Source: Eunapius fragilis (lineage: Eukaryota; Porifera; Demospongiae; Spongillida; Spongillidae). From it: a DNA stretch of 64,000 nt. This document shows positions 10,957 through 22,040 of the stretch, piece after piece (positions within the stretch are counted from its first letter, which is position 1; the number at the start of each line of letters is the position of its first letter). The DNA lies in assembly GCA_963681505.1 (NCBI GenBank), contig OY811976.1, positions 7,135,467 to 7,199,466 on the forward strand. The letters run 5' to 3'. Below the pieces are notes generated by a model. That model made no database searches, was not told the DNA's origin, and saw only the letters and a program-made list of their open reading frames with translations. Both the position numbers and the translations under genes were made by a program.

Positions 10957-12072
10957 TCAACCAATCAGCGAGGGTCCGCGCCCCTGCACGACGAGTAAGT
11001 TCAAGGAGCGATAATACTGGCCCCCATACTGCACGTCAACGCAAATCTTTCCAACGACATTGATACTTTCCCCCGTGTAAGTGCGCAACGAGATGCCACT
11101 TTTCTCCAACGCAGGACGTCTTACCCGAGGCCAAACACGCTGGTAAGTACTCTCGCTAATAAGGGAGACCACCGCTCCAGTATCCACCTGCATCTGCAAA
11201 GGAGTACCGTTTACCGTCAAAACCTGTACCAGAGGCATTCGAGACTTGTTAGACGATAATTTATACAAGGCATATGTCTCTGTCTTCTCCCTGTCCATGG
11301 TCTTTTTGCCCCTCTGTTCCTCCGAACGTCCGTCATCGCGAGTGCCTTTGTTGCCCCCATCTCCCTGGCTGCGACAAACTCGAGCCACATGACCTTGTTT
11401 GCCACACTTGTAACAAACCAATGACTTACAGCGACAGTCAGACGCCTTATGCTTACCGCCACAACGAAAACAGTTCCCTGAACCTGGCCTTACGGCCGGC
11501 TCCACCTTATGCACCGGATGAACAGGGGTACCTTCTGAATGTTGGAGTTCCTGAACATTCTTTTCCGCCAGCTCAGACGTCTGAGCCAATCCAAACGCCT
11601 TGGCGAAGGTGAGACCTGCTTCGGCTAACAGCCTCCGCTGTACCCTGACATCCCGAATGCCACATACAAGACGGTCCCGTAGCATATCCTCCAGAGAATT
11701 CCCGAAGTCGCAGTGCTCTGAGAGTTTACGCAGCTCAGCGACAAACTGCGATACCGACTCCCCGTCCCTCTGCGACCGCGAGTTGAAATTGTAGCGTTGC
11801 ACTGTAACAGATGGGGAAGGGCAAAAATGAGTGCGAACAAGTGTTACCAGCTCCGAGAAGGACTTGTCTGAAGGTTTTCCAGGCGCCACCAGGTTGCGTA
11901 TCAATTGGTACACGGAACCGCCGCAAACGCTAAGGAAGACAGCTCTGCGTTTACCTGCGTCATCGATGCCGTTAGCCTGAAAAAATTGTTCCAATCGTTC
12001 GCAATAGCATGTCCAGTCCTCCTGTCCTTCTTGAAATGCCCCAACAGTTCCCAGGAGAGACGCCATCCACAA
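10957..12072 (-). CDS. gag: Gag-protease protein
   Basis: A 371-codon frame starting just inside the primer-binding site. The N-terminal part (MWMASLLGTVGAFQEG onward) is capsid-like. Two zinc knuckles follow near residues 200-235, CFRCGGKHKASDC and CYKCGKQGHVARVC. An aspartic protease segment with the active-site VDTGA lies near residue 295. Gag packages the RNA and the protease matures the polyproteins. Its end meets the start of the pol frame, the usual arrangement for the family. Confidence 0.88.
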   Translation of the reverse strand: MWMASLLGTVGAFQEGQEDWTCYCERLEQFFQANGIDDAGKRRAVFLSVCGGSVYQLIRNLVAPGKPSDKSFSELVTLVRTHFCPSPSVTVQRYNFNSRSQRDGESVSQFVAELRKLSEHCDFGNSLEDMLRDRLVCGIRDVRVQRRLLAEAGLTFAKAFGLAQTSELAEKNVQELQHSEGTPVHPVHKVEPAVRPGSGNCFRCGGKHKASDCRCKSLVCYKCGKQGHVARVCRSQGDGGNKGTRDDGRSEEQRGKKTMDREKTETYALYKLSSNKSRMPLVQVLTVNGTPLQMQVDTGAVVSLISESTYQRVWPRVRRPALEKSGISLRTYTGESINVVGKICVDVQYGGQYYRSLNLLVVQGRGPSLIG

Positions 12073-12099
12073 CAGAAGCTAGTTTCCCTCGTCGCCAAT

Positions 12100-12422
12100 T
12101 GTAGCAACTGTGATTGAGACTATGGCCACGCACGCGCTGCGACAGAACCCCGAGTTGGGAAGATTCTCAGATAGCCAAATCACAGCGGTACACACAAAAC
12201 ATAAAGCACACACTCAGCATGCAACCACTGCTTGCCAAGTTCCCACAATGCTTCTGCCTCTGCCTCGGTTGTCACAGCTTTTAATAGTGCCGGTCCATCA
12301 CGTGCGAAGATGCTTCTAGAAGCTCCTATGCAATCAGGGACATACAGTCTGGCTGCATTAAGTCCAGACATCTAACAATTCACACCCACACTTCTATTAT
12401 ACCTATAACAGCAATCACTACA
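12100..12422 (-). repeat. 5' LTR
   Basis: 323 bp, partner of 7769-8091; it would hold the promoter for the minus-strand transcript. Followed on the right by the target duplication CAATC. Confidence 0.9.
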
Positions 12423-13097
12423 CAATCCGAATTTAAGTAGTTTCGTATACATGTATAATAGTGTTATTAATTTACTCTCTTTTTAATCTGCTTGTTTGAA
12501 GCAGCCGGATAGCCATGTAATCCAAGATTATCTTGGACAGAATCAGCCAGGCTTTTCTTGAACTCCGGTTCCAGCTCACTCTACGTTGTGGACTGAATTA
12601 TTAAGGAATTCAGCTAGCTGATTTGAGAACTGCTCAAATACGTCTTGCTAATGTTTTATTCATCGTTTGGAATGGTTTGGGTACGTGTATTTGGTGCACG
12701 TGAACAATAAATCAATTATAAAATCAATTTCAGATAGAATCATGTGCTAAATGCAACTCAAATACAACGCAGCATTTTATAAACGATGCGGTAACCGGAA
12801 AGCATCTGCAAAATCGTGTAAATGATTTCCACATGCATATTCATAATGAAAAATCTATTAACAGATTTCGTATCATCAATGGAATAATTGCTGGATTCGC
12901 GGAACGATAAATCATAATGAAATCCAACATGTCATGTATTATATCTACTAATAAATCAAAATTGATTTCCGGTCTTTTTTTCCCTGTGTAGTATCGGGTA
13001 GCAATGGACGTGAAGCCATTTCAGCGATCCTGCCGACTACGCCACTTGTAACAACCAAGGATTTACAAATGATAGACCAAGTCACACCAGGTTTATA

Positions 13098-13237
13098 TAG
13101 ACCTTTTCCATTGTGGCGTATAAACAAATAAATGTCATAAGATGTGGGCGTTAAAAAAAAAAAAAACGTTACGTGTACGTTACGTGTGCGACGTTTATTT
13201 GTTTACACGCCCACAATGGAAAAGGGTCTATATGCAG
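13098..13237. mobile_element. Short MITE with about 38-bp terminal inverted repeats
   Basis: The left arm TATAGACCTTTTCCATTGTG is matched inverted by CACAATGGAAAAGGGTCTAT at the right. The arms continue through CGTATAAACAAATAAA. The middle holds an A tract and two ACGTTACGTGT words. No coding capacity. Confidence 0.7.
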
Positions 13238-13359
13238 ATGACGCGTGCATAGCCTAATCTACTTTTGCCAGTGTACAATAGTCATCTAACTGTCCGGATA
13301 CTACCATGAGGTCCGTGATACACATGTTTAATTTCCAACCGACTGAAACGTCCGTAAAC

Positions 13360-13381
13360 CCCCCCCCCCCCCCCCCCCCCC
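13360..13381. repeat. Poly-C tract
   Basis: A run of about 22 C. Similar runs recur at 15642-15674, 57866-57890 and 61757-61780; their true lengths are uncertain in any assembly. Confidence 0.8.
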
Positions 13382-13607
13382 CACCTCCCCCCAGTATAGT
13401 TATACTGCGAACATAATTACTATTAAATATTTGTCTTGAAATTGCGATCCAATGTGGTCACATCACTATGTTAAGCACGATTGCTAGTGCAGCTTAAAAT
13501 GAAAACAAAATGTAAACAAAATAAAGATGATCCAACTTGTGATGCTTTCTGCATGAAACAGGGATCTCAATCCATGATAACTAATATTCTTGAGGTACAT
13601 TTAATTA

Positions 13608-14742
13608 TTCATATGGATGTAAGACTCGCTGGATCCAAGCTCCATTCCCCGCTTTGTATCAATGAACCCAAGGACTGCTCCAGTCACAGATATATTGGCA
13701 CATTAAAGGCCGGTTAAAGCCACCAATTATATGAGAGAAGTCCTTTTACATATTCTAGTAACTCACAGAGAATAGCTGTGTGATAATCATACCAGCAAAG
13801 ACCGCGTGATCATACGTTTGCTGTGCAAAATAGTCCCCTTTTATTAGTTGTCCATAAAATTAAAGTACATGCATATCCTCCTATTAAAATGTAGCTGCTG
13901 ATAAACATAAATGTCTACATTCGTCATAAAGGAATTGCTGGCTCATGCATTCTGCACATCACAAATCCTAACGTGTGGCCATTAGTGCCATACACGCAGT
14001 AGTCTAAGTACATTGCGTATAAATAATTATATAGCATGCATGCATGTATGGCGCTATATTATCCGATTCAAATAGCAGACCCATGTGTAATAGGAATGGT
14101 TAATTATACAGCATCACAGTCATCTTGTAATGATTGCGTGCATGCATTATATGTGCGTGCCTTTGACTGTTGTGCATATATATCTATTGCAATCTGACTA
14201 GCGTTTGATCGGGCTCCGAGCTTCGTGCATGCATTGTAAGTGGGTACAGCAATAATTAAATACAAGAATACGATAACCATAAGAACGTAATGGGCACAGG
14301 GCTGAAGCAGTAAGATCATGCGCACTAGGCAGCAGACGAACACCACAGGACCGGCCGCAATGCAGTACCAGAAAGCAAAAAAAAATCAACGTCTGATCCA
14401 TAGCTGGGATCGTAGGCGTACGGATCCGTGCGGATTGTTCTGAGATGCCAATGTGTATACCATATATGCATGCATAAAGACAAGGTTGTTTGATCAGTGA
14501 AATATATGAAATAACAATATATAGATGTACCTGACACGAACCCCATCCTACGACGTAGTTGAGGTATCCGATGGCGGCAACCTGTATACATAAAATAGGA
14601 TGAGATTTTGTGGGGCATGGACTGTACATCCTAAGTATGGAAGCATTTCCAAATACACTTAAAACAACGCCACAAATGATTAAATTAATTCACTGTATAA
14701 AATCACCTTTCGCGCAATTCCCTCCACGGTACACTTGGTCAT
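13608..14742 (-). pseudogene. Decayed copy of the four-helix membrane protein gene
   Basis: This is the tandem paralogue of the gene at 17028-18240, with the same exon order. Exon 1 (14707-14742, MTKCTVEGIARK) is intact. Exon 2 (14531-14581) is 23 bases shorter and changes the phase of the next junction. Exon 3 (from 14439) has a T run of altered length that throws the frame off before the second helix. The exon-4 region (about 13790-13920) diverges in its middle. The polypyrimidine tract and AG acceptor before exon 5 have been deleted near 13697. Each defect alone would block a normal product, so I call it a pseudogene. Unusual splicing or sequencing error could explain some but not all of them. 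Confidence 0.7.
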
Positions 14743-15060
14743 CTTTGCAGCTGTATGGCCTATTTCAGACCAGTTTGAAAGGGCTCATCCGTATATGGCA
14801 TGTTATATAGTTACACCAACCGCGCAATCACATCACAGAACTCACAATCAAAAACGATGCCCGCCATGCACGACCATACTAATAATTAAGGCTCCCTTTT
14901 TTTCCCCCTCCCATCTGAATCAGGTCCCGCCGGCCGAAAAACTCTACTGATGGCTGCTGTCCATGCAGACTCAATATTTCATAGACTATCTTTGTTTCCC
15001 GCCATGCATGCACTGATCAACACCGTTGAGAACCGAAAACCTTTCACTCATGTGCATGTG
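13608..15060. repeat. Tandem gene duplication, copy A
   Basis: Matches 17028-18540 in order and orientation, including introns and about 300 bp beyond exon 1 (for example CATGCAGACTCAATATTTC). The two copies are separated by a piggyBac fragment and poly-C DNA. Confidence 0.75.
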
Positions 15061-15644
15061 CATAGTTTCAGTCCTAAGCGCAATTTAGCTATACAGCATT
15101 AATCAATTATCTGCTTAATAACAACCGATTTGCAAGGTGATATAAACCTGAAAAATTGATTGACTTTTTTTTCTGAGTCAAAATAATCGATTTTGGTTTT
15201 CAAAAAGGTTACACACTCACGTTTTTCGAAAAATATTCGCACGATGCTCCTTGAAAGTCTTTATTTGTCACTATTCCTTCAAGCGTCAGCTTATATTAAA
15301 TTATCGAACAACACGTGCCCTATAGTTATAACTCATTATTATAACTCATTTATCAAACATTGGTTCCGCCCCCTCAACCATAGAGGTTCAGTGACCTATA
15401 TGTGAGCGAAGAGTTGCAGACCTGGAACGGCACAGTGCCAAATGTACGGAGTAAAATGTATACAATATTAAGCATTTGAATTACTATAACTTTGCATGGT
15501 CTAATTGGTATTGCATATTATTGAGTGGGAGGGGCGAGAAGCCACATAGTATAACTCCCACCGCAGAGCTGACAAAATAAAGACATTAAAATATAATGGA
15601 ACTCATGAAAAGGTCTATATGTCCACATCATGCATACAAGGACT

Positions 15645-15675
<31 letters not shown>

Positions 15676-16270
15676 CTCCCTCGTCCTTGAGGTTCCCAGA
15701 CTAGCAAGTAACAAACAGCTAACGCTGGTATATTTGGGAGATGTTATTCAGCATACAGTACTCGATCAATGAGGCCATTTGGGTTTGCATAACTCACGAC
15801 AAAAAGTTTGTATAAAGAGCGCCTAGTGTATCAATCGCTTCGATTCATGTTACCTTCAGAGGTCTGTAAGACGTAAACATGCTAACCACCATAATCAAAA
15901 CAATGCCCTAACAATGGCAAATGTAATGACAAAGAAGGGATACGTTGAAAGTCAATTGTGTTATGTATATATCCACACTTTCAGGTCTTGTAAGATGAGA
16001 CGGGAGGTAGCGCAGTTGGAGTTTATAATTAGGAACGGATCAACGCCATTTTGAAGACCATGGATGGAAATGAGGACACATGCATAGTGATGAACTTATA
16101 TCAGTGGAATCCATGGGGGAGGGGGGAGGGGGAAGGGGAGGGAGCTGCAATATCATTGTGAACTGTACAAAATAACGGTGTGCTATATACTGATCAAATA
16201 TATATGAATGCACAGAGAAGTTGCGCTGCATGTGGTTTAGGATATCTATATATACGGAAACGAAAGAGAG
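15061..16270. other. Intergenic DNA with a poly-C tract
   Basis: Contains a 33-base C run (15642-15674) and a G/A-rich purine run near 16112-16142. Part of 15108-15240 resembles 18570-18735, partly in inverted order. No coding frame I can support. Confidence 0.5.
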
Positions 16271-16720
16271 TTGGAGAAGAGGACAAAACTAGTTGAGGAT
16301 TACTTCTCTGCTGCTGCAATTATTGACGTTAGCAATCATTGTAGGCAAGCAGGTCTGGCAGCTTGGACTACCCAAAGATGGGATCATATGGTGCTCTCAA
16401 CAATTCTTGGGATTATTGAGACGGATATGTGGAACCACTTTCATCCCCATGGCAAAGACTGCATGAGTATTCCCATGCCCAGTTCACAGAAGAGGTTGCT
16501 TACAACTTGCTGATATCAGAGGAAGCTTCAGCAAGTTATCAAAACGAATCATTGGATTTAACAGGAACCTCTGAGGAAGAAGCTGGTAACAGTCATCAAC
16601 AGCATGATATTAAGCCACTTGGGTCACTAGATGTATAAGCAAGCATGGGAAAAGGGGGCTCAGGCGTTGCTATGAATGTGGCTCTTTATCAGCTTATTGT
16701 GCGATGTGAAGAATGGAAAA
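16271..16720 (+). pseudogene. piggyBac-like (PGBD) transposase, C-terminal fragment
   Basis: The first frame reads KLVEDYFSAAAIIDVSNHCR then GLAAWTTQRWDH and STILGIIETD, the late part of the piggyBac DDE domain. A shift of frame near 16430 continues with AQFTEEVAYNLL, then an acidic stretch, then a cysteine-rich CYECGSLSAYC segment like the family's C-terminal zinc ribbon. The start, the first catalytic aspartates and the termini are missing. It is a dead fragment of a plain DNA transposon lying between the two membrane-protein gene copies. Confidence 0.7.
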
Positions 16721-17027
16721 ATCATATCCATATGTGACCTCAAGTCCAAACGTGGTGGTAATGCCTGAATAATGCAGCACACCCAAGTACATTACCTTGA
16801 TAACCATATGTACATTGTGCAATTATTCTACTTCGTTTTTTGGTACTCGCATTTGTGTGCACCTCTTGAGATAAAGCTTTGGCTTCCATCTACAAATGTA
16901 TATTGTACAGAAACAAAAAACAAAAAATTATGATAGCATACTTTATAATGAGTTCATTCTCTTCCTTAGGGGACCAAGTGTTAACTACGTCCAACACCCA
17001 AGTAAACACATCACGGTTGATCTATGG

Positions 17028-18240
17028 TTAATTACTGATAGGGATGTAAGACTCCCTGGATCCAAGTTCCATTCCCCGCTTTGTATCAATGAACCCAAGG
17101 ACTGCTCCAGTCCCAACCTGAAAGGAAAGAGATATATTGGCACGTTAAAGTCACCGAGTGTATCAGACGTCCCACTATATTTTCAAGTAACTCACAGTGA
17201 ATAGCTGTGTGATAATCATACCAGCAAAGACCGCGTTAAAATACGTTGGGGGTTTAATGCCCTCTGTTATTAGGTTATTCAGACCTACTGCAATTACGTA
17301 AAGTACAAATCCTCCTATAGAAATGTAGCTGCTGATAAACGTGAATGTCTAAATTCGTCGTAAAGGGATTTCTGTTAATTAACTCATGAATTGTGCACAT
17401 CACAAATTAAGCCTATATGTGTGGCCAGTACCATGCATATAGTGTCATACATGCATGCAGTAGTAAGTACATCGCGGATGCGTAAAATTTTATAATTAAG
17501 GTCTATGCATGCATGCATACATGCATGTATGGCGCTATATGCGATTCAAATAGCAGACTCATGTGTAATAGTACTGAATGGTTAATTAGACAGCATCACC
17601 TGTACTGCATGAGTGCGTGTATGTGCGTGCCTTTGACTGTTGTGCATACCAATCTGACTAGCGTTTGATCAGGCTCCGAACTTCGTATCGCTTATATTAC
17701 ACAATGCATTGTAAGTGGGTACAGCAATAATTTGTTAAATACAAGGATACGATAACCATAAGAACGTAATGGGCGCAGGGCTGAAGCAATAAGATCACGC
17801 GCAGTAGGCAGCAGACTAACACCACAGGACCGGCCGCAATGCAGTACCAGTAAGCAAAAAAGAAAACGTCTGATCCAAAGCTGCGATCGTCGTGCGGACC
17901 CGTGCGGATTGTTCTGAGATGTCAATGTGTATGCCATGCATGCATAAAGACAAGGTTTTTTGATCAGTGAAATATATGAAATAACAATAGATGTACCTGA
18001 AACAAACCCCCCATCCTACGACGTAGGTGAGGTATCCGATGGCCGACAAGGCGAGGGTGGTCAGGGCAACCTGTACACATATTATTATATAATAAATAGG
18101 ATGATCTTGCGGGGCATGGACGGTACATCCAAAGTATGGAAGCATTTCCAAATAAAGCACTTAAAACAACTCCACAATTGATTAAATTAATTGTATAAAA
18201 TCACCTTTCGCGCAATTCCCTCCACGGTACACTTGGTCAT
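17028..18240 (-). CDS. Small four-helix membrane protein, five exons
   Basis: Exons on the minus strand are 18205-18240, 17997-18070, 17751-17913, 17196-17348 and 17028-17117. Together they give 171 codons and a stop with matching phases, and every intron is GT-AG. The start is MTKCTVEGIARK. Hydrophobic segments are ALTTLALSAIGYLTYVVGWG (exon 2), WYCIAAGPVVLVCCLLRVIL and AHYVLMVI (exon 3), then SIGGFVLYVIAVGLNNLI and AVFAGMIITQLF (exon 4). Exon 5 ends GFIDTKRGMELGS and a short polar tail. The end of exon 3 (donor GTATCC) is the least certain boundary. It looks like a tetraspan plasma- or endomembrane protein. I do not recognise the family and claim no function. The paralogue at 13608-14742 is decayed. 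Confidence 0.65.
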
Positions 18241-18540
18241 CTTTGCAGCTGTATGGCGTACTTCAGATCAGTTTGAAAGGGCTCATCTGTATATGGCATG
18301 TTATATAGTTACACCAACCGCGCAATCACGTCCACAGATCTCACCAATCAAAACGATGTTCGCATCACATGACTGTATAAGGCTCCGTTTCCCCCCCATC
18401 TGAATCAGGGTCGCCGCCAGCCGGAAGACTATATTCTAATGGTTGCTGCCCATGCAGACTCAATATTTCGTGGGCTTTGTTTGTTTCCCATCATGCATGC
18501 CTTGTACAACGCCATTGACAACTTTCACTCAAAAACATGT
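17028..18540. repeat. Tandem gene duplication, copy B
   Basis: Partner of 13608-15060. This copy keeps all splice sites and an open frame. Confidence 0.7.
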
Positions 18541-18744
18541 ATGTGCATCCTAAGCGCATGGCATTTTAACTAGGGTGTGTAACATTATTGAAAATTAAAT
18601 CAAACTCGATTATGTTGACTATGAAAAAGGTTTGTACCACCTTGCAAATCGGTTATTACAAACAGAAGCGATTAATGCAGCATTAATTTTCCAACGTTTT
18701 TCGAGGTTTTCCGATTTTTTATATTCGCACGATAAATCAAACAA

Positions 18745-19080
18745 ACATCACAACGTCTGCATGTGCAAACATCACAACGTCTGCATGTGCAAACATCACA
18801 ACGTCTGCATGTACAAACATCACAACGTCTGCATGTACAAACATCACAACGTCTGCATGTACAACATCACAACGTCTGCATGTACAAACATCACAACGTC
18901 TGCATGTACAAACATCACAACGTCTGCATGTACAAACATCACAACGTCTGCATGTACAAACATCACAACGTCTGCATGTACAACATCACAACATCTGCAT
19001 GTACAAACATCACAACGTCTGCATGTACAAACATCACAACGTCTGCATGTGCAAACATCACAACGTCTGCTGTACAAACA
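18745..19080. repeat. 24-bp minisatellite
   Basis: About 14 head-to-tail copies of a 23- to 24-bp unit containing CATCACAACGTCTGCATGTA. Variants differ at one position (GTGC/GTAC) or lack one base. Because the unit is a multiple of three, several frames stay open; these are not genes. Confidence 0.95.
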
Positions 19081-19640
19081 TTCTTGATTTTACATTTTTG
19101 ATTTTATTGTTGTAAGGTACATATCTATATTGTTTCTATTTTTCTTCCACTTGTGTAAACTAATAAGAATGTCTGTAAACATATTTCTGTCATGTTGTGT
19201 TATGTTAAGATTATTAATGATTTCAAATGAAACAGAACTTGATTATTGTGGCTTGAAATCATTTACTTATGTACACTTATTATTATTGTTAACTAATCAC
19301 ACAACACAACGTTCCCAGAGAAACAATCTCCAGTGGCCAGCACCAGGGATCTCATCAGTATGGCTCTGGCATTAGACCGGATGAGGATGATACCAAGTTT
19401 GCCATACAAGTTGGACAGGATCATGGACTTCGGTTTGTTCATAGTGATGGCAATCCGGGAAGCAATAAAGGAGAATGTGTTGCATGCTTCAGCTCCCCAT
19501 GCTCCATACGATTCTACGGCTAAGGGAGTGCAACATCACCCTAGTTCAGAGCACTTAGCATCATACTTTTATAATAATTTCAAATATAATAATTATAATT
19601 ATAATCATAATATGATGCCGCTGGCAACAAGCTAAGCAGA
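19081..19640 (+). other. Anonymous DNA, possibly 5' part of the next retroelement
   Basis: Around 19330-19530 one plus frame looks protein-like (RPDEDDTKFAIQVGQD, then SDGNPGSNKGECVACF), but I recognise no family. An AT-rich ATAATTATAATTATAATC run lies at 19570-19615. Confidence 0.3.
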
Positions 19641-20610
19641 GGGGGTCTTGGGCTCCGTAGTCTAGCCAAACATTCGACAGTTGCCTACATTTCATCTTTG
19701 AGTGCTTCCAGTTTTTGTTCATCTTGCAAGCACCTAGATGCATCTGTCAAACAATTCAATGAACTTGTCTTCCCTGATGACACATTAGTATTGGATCATC
19801 TTGAGGTTGTGCAGCACCAGAAATCCCTACCTGGTAAAATTGAAGACCATCATTTTGGAGAGTTACTTGACAAGGCCTCGTTGCCTGACAAAGCACAACT
19901 GCTCTCAGTTTCGTCACCACATACAGCAGCTTGGCTCTCAGTTACTCCTTCTGTCGGGCTCAATCTCCATCTTGACCCAGCTGAGTTCCAGGCCGCTGTA
20001 AAGTGGTAGTTGGACATTGCTGTTTCTGACAATCTCCTTTGCCATTTCTGTCCATCTCATGCTTTGGACCCTTTAGGCCATCACACCTTAACATGCAACA
20101 TGGGGGGGGGAGGGGGAGGGGGGATCGCTCAGAGATGTCCTCTTAGAATCTTGTCGACGGGCTTGTCTGGATCCTCATATTGAGGCAGGAAGTGGTCTGG
20201 GGCATGAAGGACATCGAACGCGACCAGCTGACATTCTCATTCCTCATTGGGATTTGGGCAAACCAGCAGACTTGGATCTGAATGTCACATCTACACTAAA
20301 TTCAAGTACTTTACTGGAAGCAAGTGATCTGCAGCTCTGGCAGCTGAGGTGTGCAAGCACAACTCTAATGATGCCAAATGCTTAGGGCTTGGCTGGTCGT
20401 GTATCCCCATTGCTGTCAAGACATATGGGTGCTGGGGTGCAGAAGCCACACAGACCTTGTCTCGCCTAGCAACTCACCTAGCCACCACTCCAAGTCACAT
20501 GCCATCTGCCAATTATATGGCAGGCTTATGATGCGAACCAATGCACGGGCACTACTGTCACGCTCAGGAACAATTAGATTAGAATATCTGCAGGACTTAA
20601 CTGCATAATA
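19640..20610 (+). pseudogene. Non-LTR retrotransposon C-terminal fragment
   Basis: Successive plus-frame pieces give LLDKASLPDKAQLLSVSSPH, a C-X2-C...HH-X3-C zinc motif (CHFCPSHALDPLGHHTLTC), a nuclease-like segment (RPADILIPHWDLGKPADLDL) and an end block (DAKCLGLGWSCIPIAV, then RTNARALLSRSGT). This is the C-terminal half of a reverse-transcriptase polyprotein common in marine invertebrates, with a restriction-like endonuclease fold as in R2-type LINEs; the clade call is tentative. The reading frame changes several times (near 20110, 20290 and 20520), so it is dead. The RT domain itself is absent. A G-rich run at 20102-20122 sits inside it. Confidence 0.65.
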
Positions 20611-20809
20611 ATAAATAATAAGCATTCCAAGATCATTAACTAACTTTAATGGATAGTTTTTATGTGTTACATATTCTCTTGTATTAATAGTAACTGTGTA
20701 GCTTAGATCTGTAATAATGTACACATTCATGTATTCATGTATTCATGTAGTAATAATAATTAATATGACGTGCAAAGGGGGAGGGGTGGGGGGGGGGATA
20801 TTGTTGTGC

Positions 20810-20995
20810 ATCACAATACAATGCCCTGAGGGATGTTTTTGCCCTAATTATTGATAGGGCTTGGTTTGGTGGTCAACTTGAAGTAGGTCACGGATATGGA
20901 GGTGATAGTCCACATAGCCGGCCAGCAGACATTCTTGTACCCAACTGGATGATTGGCAATCCAGTAGCAAACAAGCGATGCCACCAACAATGAGT
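20810..20995 (+). pseudogene. Second non-LTR endonuclease-domain fragment
   Basis: The plus frame reads GGQLEVGHGYGGDSPHSRPA and ADILVPNWMIGNPVANK, matching the nuclease-like part of the fragment at 19640-20610 but with a different sequence. It is a separate copy. It abuts the end of the piggyBac pseudogene, with no clean junction visible. Confidence 0.6.
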
Positions 20996-21768
20996 ATACC
21001 ACTCTCGTTCAAATGCCAAGGAACCCTAGTGGTAGTGATCATGGACATCTATAGCACCAAAGCAGCTGGAAAAAAAGCTCTATCATAGCAGGTCGAGAGA
21101 TCTCATTATGGTAGGTATAACTGTTTCATACATTCCATCTTTCTCCACCTTCTTGTGTCGTTTATGTTTGCTGGGATTCCCAGAAAGGGTGGTACCTGCA
21201 TTTGAAATAATAGTCTTCAACTTTCTGTCTTCCCAACCAGGTACATACATGTTTGTGTTCAGTGGTGTCTTTGATTCTAACAAACACCACTCTCCTCTTG
21301 ATGGCACTCCCCCTTCCTCAAGACCATTCTCATAAATTCCATTCATGGGATACTGCAGTTTTGACCATGCCTTGAAAGAATAGACCCCTTTCTTCAAGAG
21401 CCAATGGTGTCTTAACTGATGAAAAGGCTGAATCAGCATGTACAATTCTCCCAGTTCTAAAAAGAGATCAGCACAACTGCAGTACTTTCTCCAAACTCTG
21501 CTGATTTGCCTCTTTGCCTTCCATGATGTCTAGTTTCAGGAGAATTCCTGTTCAACCGCATGCCATGGCTTTCAATTCAGCACCCACCCCTTCTGGTTTC
21601 CTCTCTATCTTGGTCTTGTGAGGCATACCTTCAGCAACATCTGCTTCAGAACCTGTCCAAGAACTCATGCAATCATCTAACACAACAGGTTGACCAGGAA
21701 CCACAAATTCCTCCCGAGTTTTAAAATCCGTGATCTGATGCCCAATGGAAATTTAAGGATCAATTCTC
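20975..21768 (-). pseudogene. piggyBac-like transposase pseudogene, 3' part
   Basis: Minus-strand pieces in order are FVVPGQPVVLDDCMSSWTGS, MPHKTKIERKPEGVGAELK, GILLKLDIMEGKEA, VHADSAFSSVKTPLALEERG (second catalytic Asp), GLFFQGMVKTA, RGEWCLLESKTPLNTN, YVPGWEDRKLKTIISNAG and FGAIDVHDHYH with SLAFEREWYTHCWW. This is the piggyBac DDE core. Frames change near 21540, 21370 and 21080 and in-frame stops are present. The 5' part lies on the far side of the 7.5-kb EnSpm-like element (29281-29520). Confidence 0.8.
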
Positions 21769-21770
21769 AC

Positions 21771-22040
21771 CCCAAGTAAAAATGGCAAGCTTGTGACAAC
21801 CCTGCCACATGGTTGCTACAACCTTGTAAGACAAACATGCTTGTTTAATAGTTGGGGAAGGTTGCAGACAGGTTGTAGGATTTATGACAAGCTTGTCTTA
21901 TGGTTGTAGAAGGTAGTAGTTGGTTGTAGAATTGATTAAGGCAGTTCATGACAAGCTTACTATATAGTTGTAGAAGGTTGTAGGGGGTTGTAAGATTAAT
22001 TAATGCCGTTTATGACAAGATTGTGCTGTAGAAGTTTATC
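21771..22040. repeat. Left subterminal repeats of the EnSpm-like element
   Basis: After the TIR come repeated GGTTGTAG, ACAACCTTG and GACAAGCTTG words, five or more in about 250 bp. They are probable transposase-binding sites by analogy with CACTA elements. Confidence 0.65.

Larger units (their letters stand above)
7769..12422 (-). mobile_element. Ty3/Gypsy-like LTR retrotransposon, looks whole and young
   Basis: Two 323-bp direct repeats (TG...CA ends) bound the element, and the 5-bp duplication CAATC lies at 7764-7768 and 12423-12427. In minus orientation a TTGGCGACGAGG segment directly after the 5' LTR is a likely primer-binding site. A purine tract (AAGGGAGAAG) precedes the 3' LTR. Gag-protease and pol frames lie between. 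The LTRs look identical wherever I compared them, implying a very recent insertion. The domain order protease, RT, RNase H, integrase and the lack of a chromodomain suggest a Mag-like Ty3/Gypsy lineage; that lineage call is inference. It looks whole. Confidence 0.9.
6974..12989. mobile_element. TIR DNA element, split by an LTR retrotransposon
   Basis: The left end reads ACACAGGGAAAAAA and the right end is its inverse (TTTTTTTCCCTGTGT). Inside each end lie several hundred bases of AT-rich DNA dense in AATC/GATT words. Without the LTR insertion it would be about 1.35 kb. A short minus frame at 7320-7580 could be a relic of its own or a captured gene. The flanks give no clear target duplication, so I leave the superfamily open. 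Confidence 0.5.

Noticed and set aside
16010-16030. A tRNA A-box-like GGTAGCGCAGTTGG
   Set aside because: No B box or cloverleaf follows within 80 bases; probably chance.
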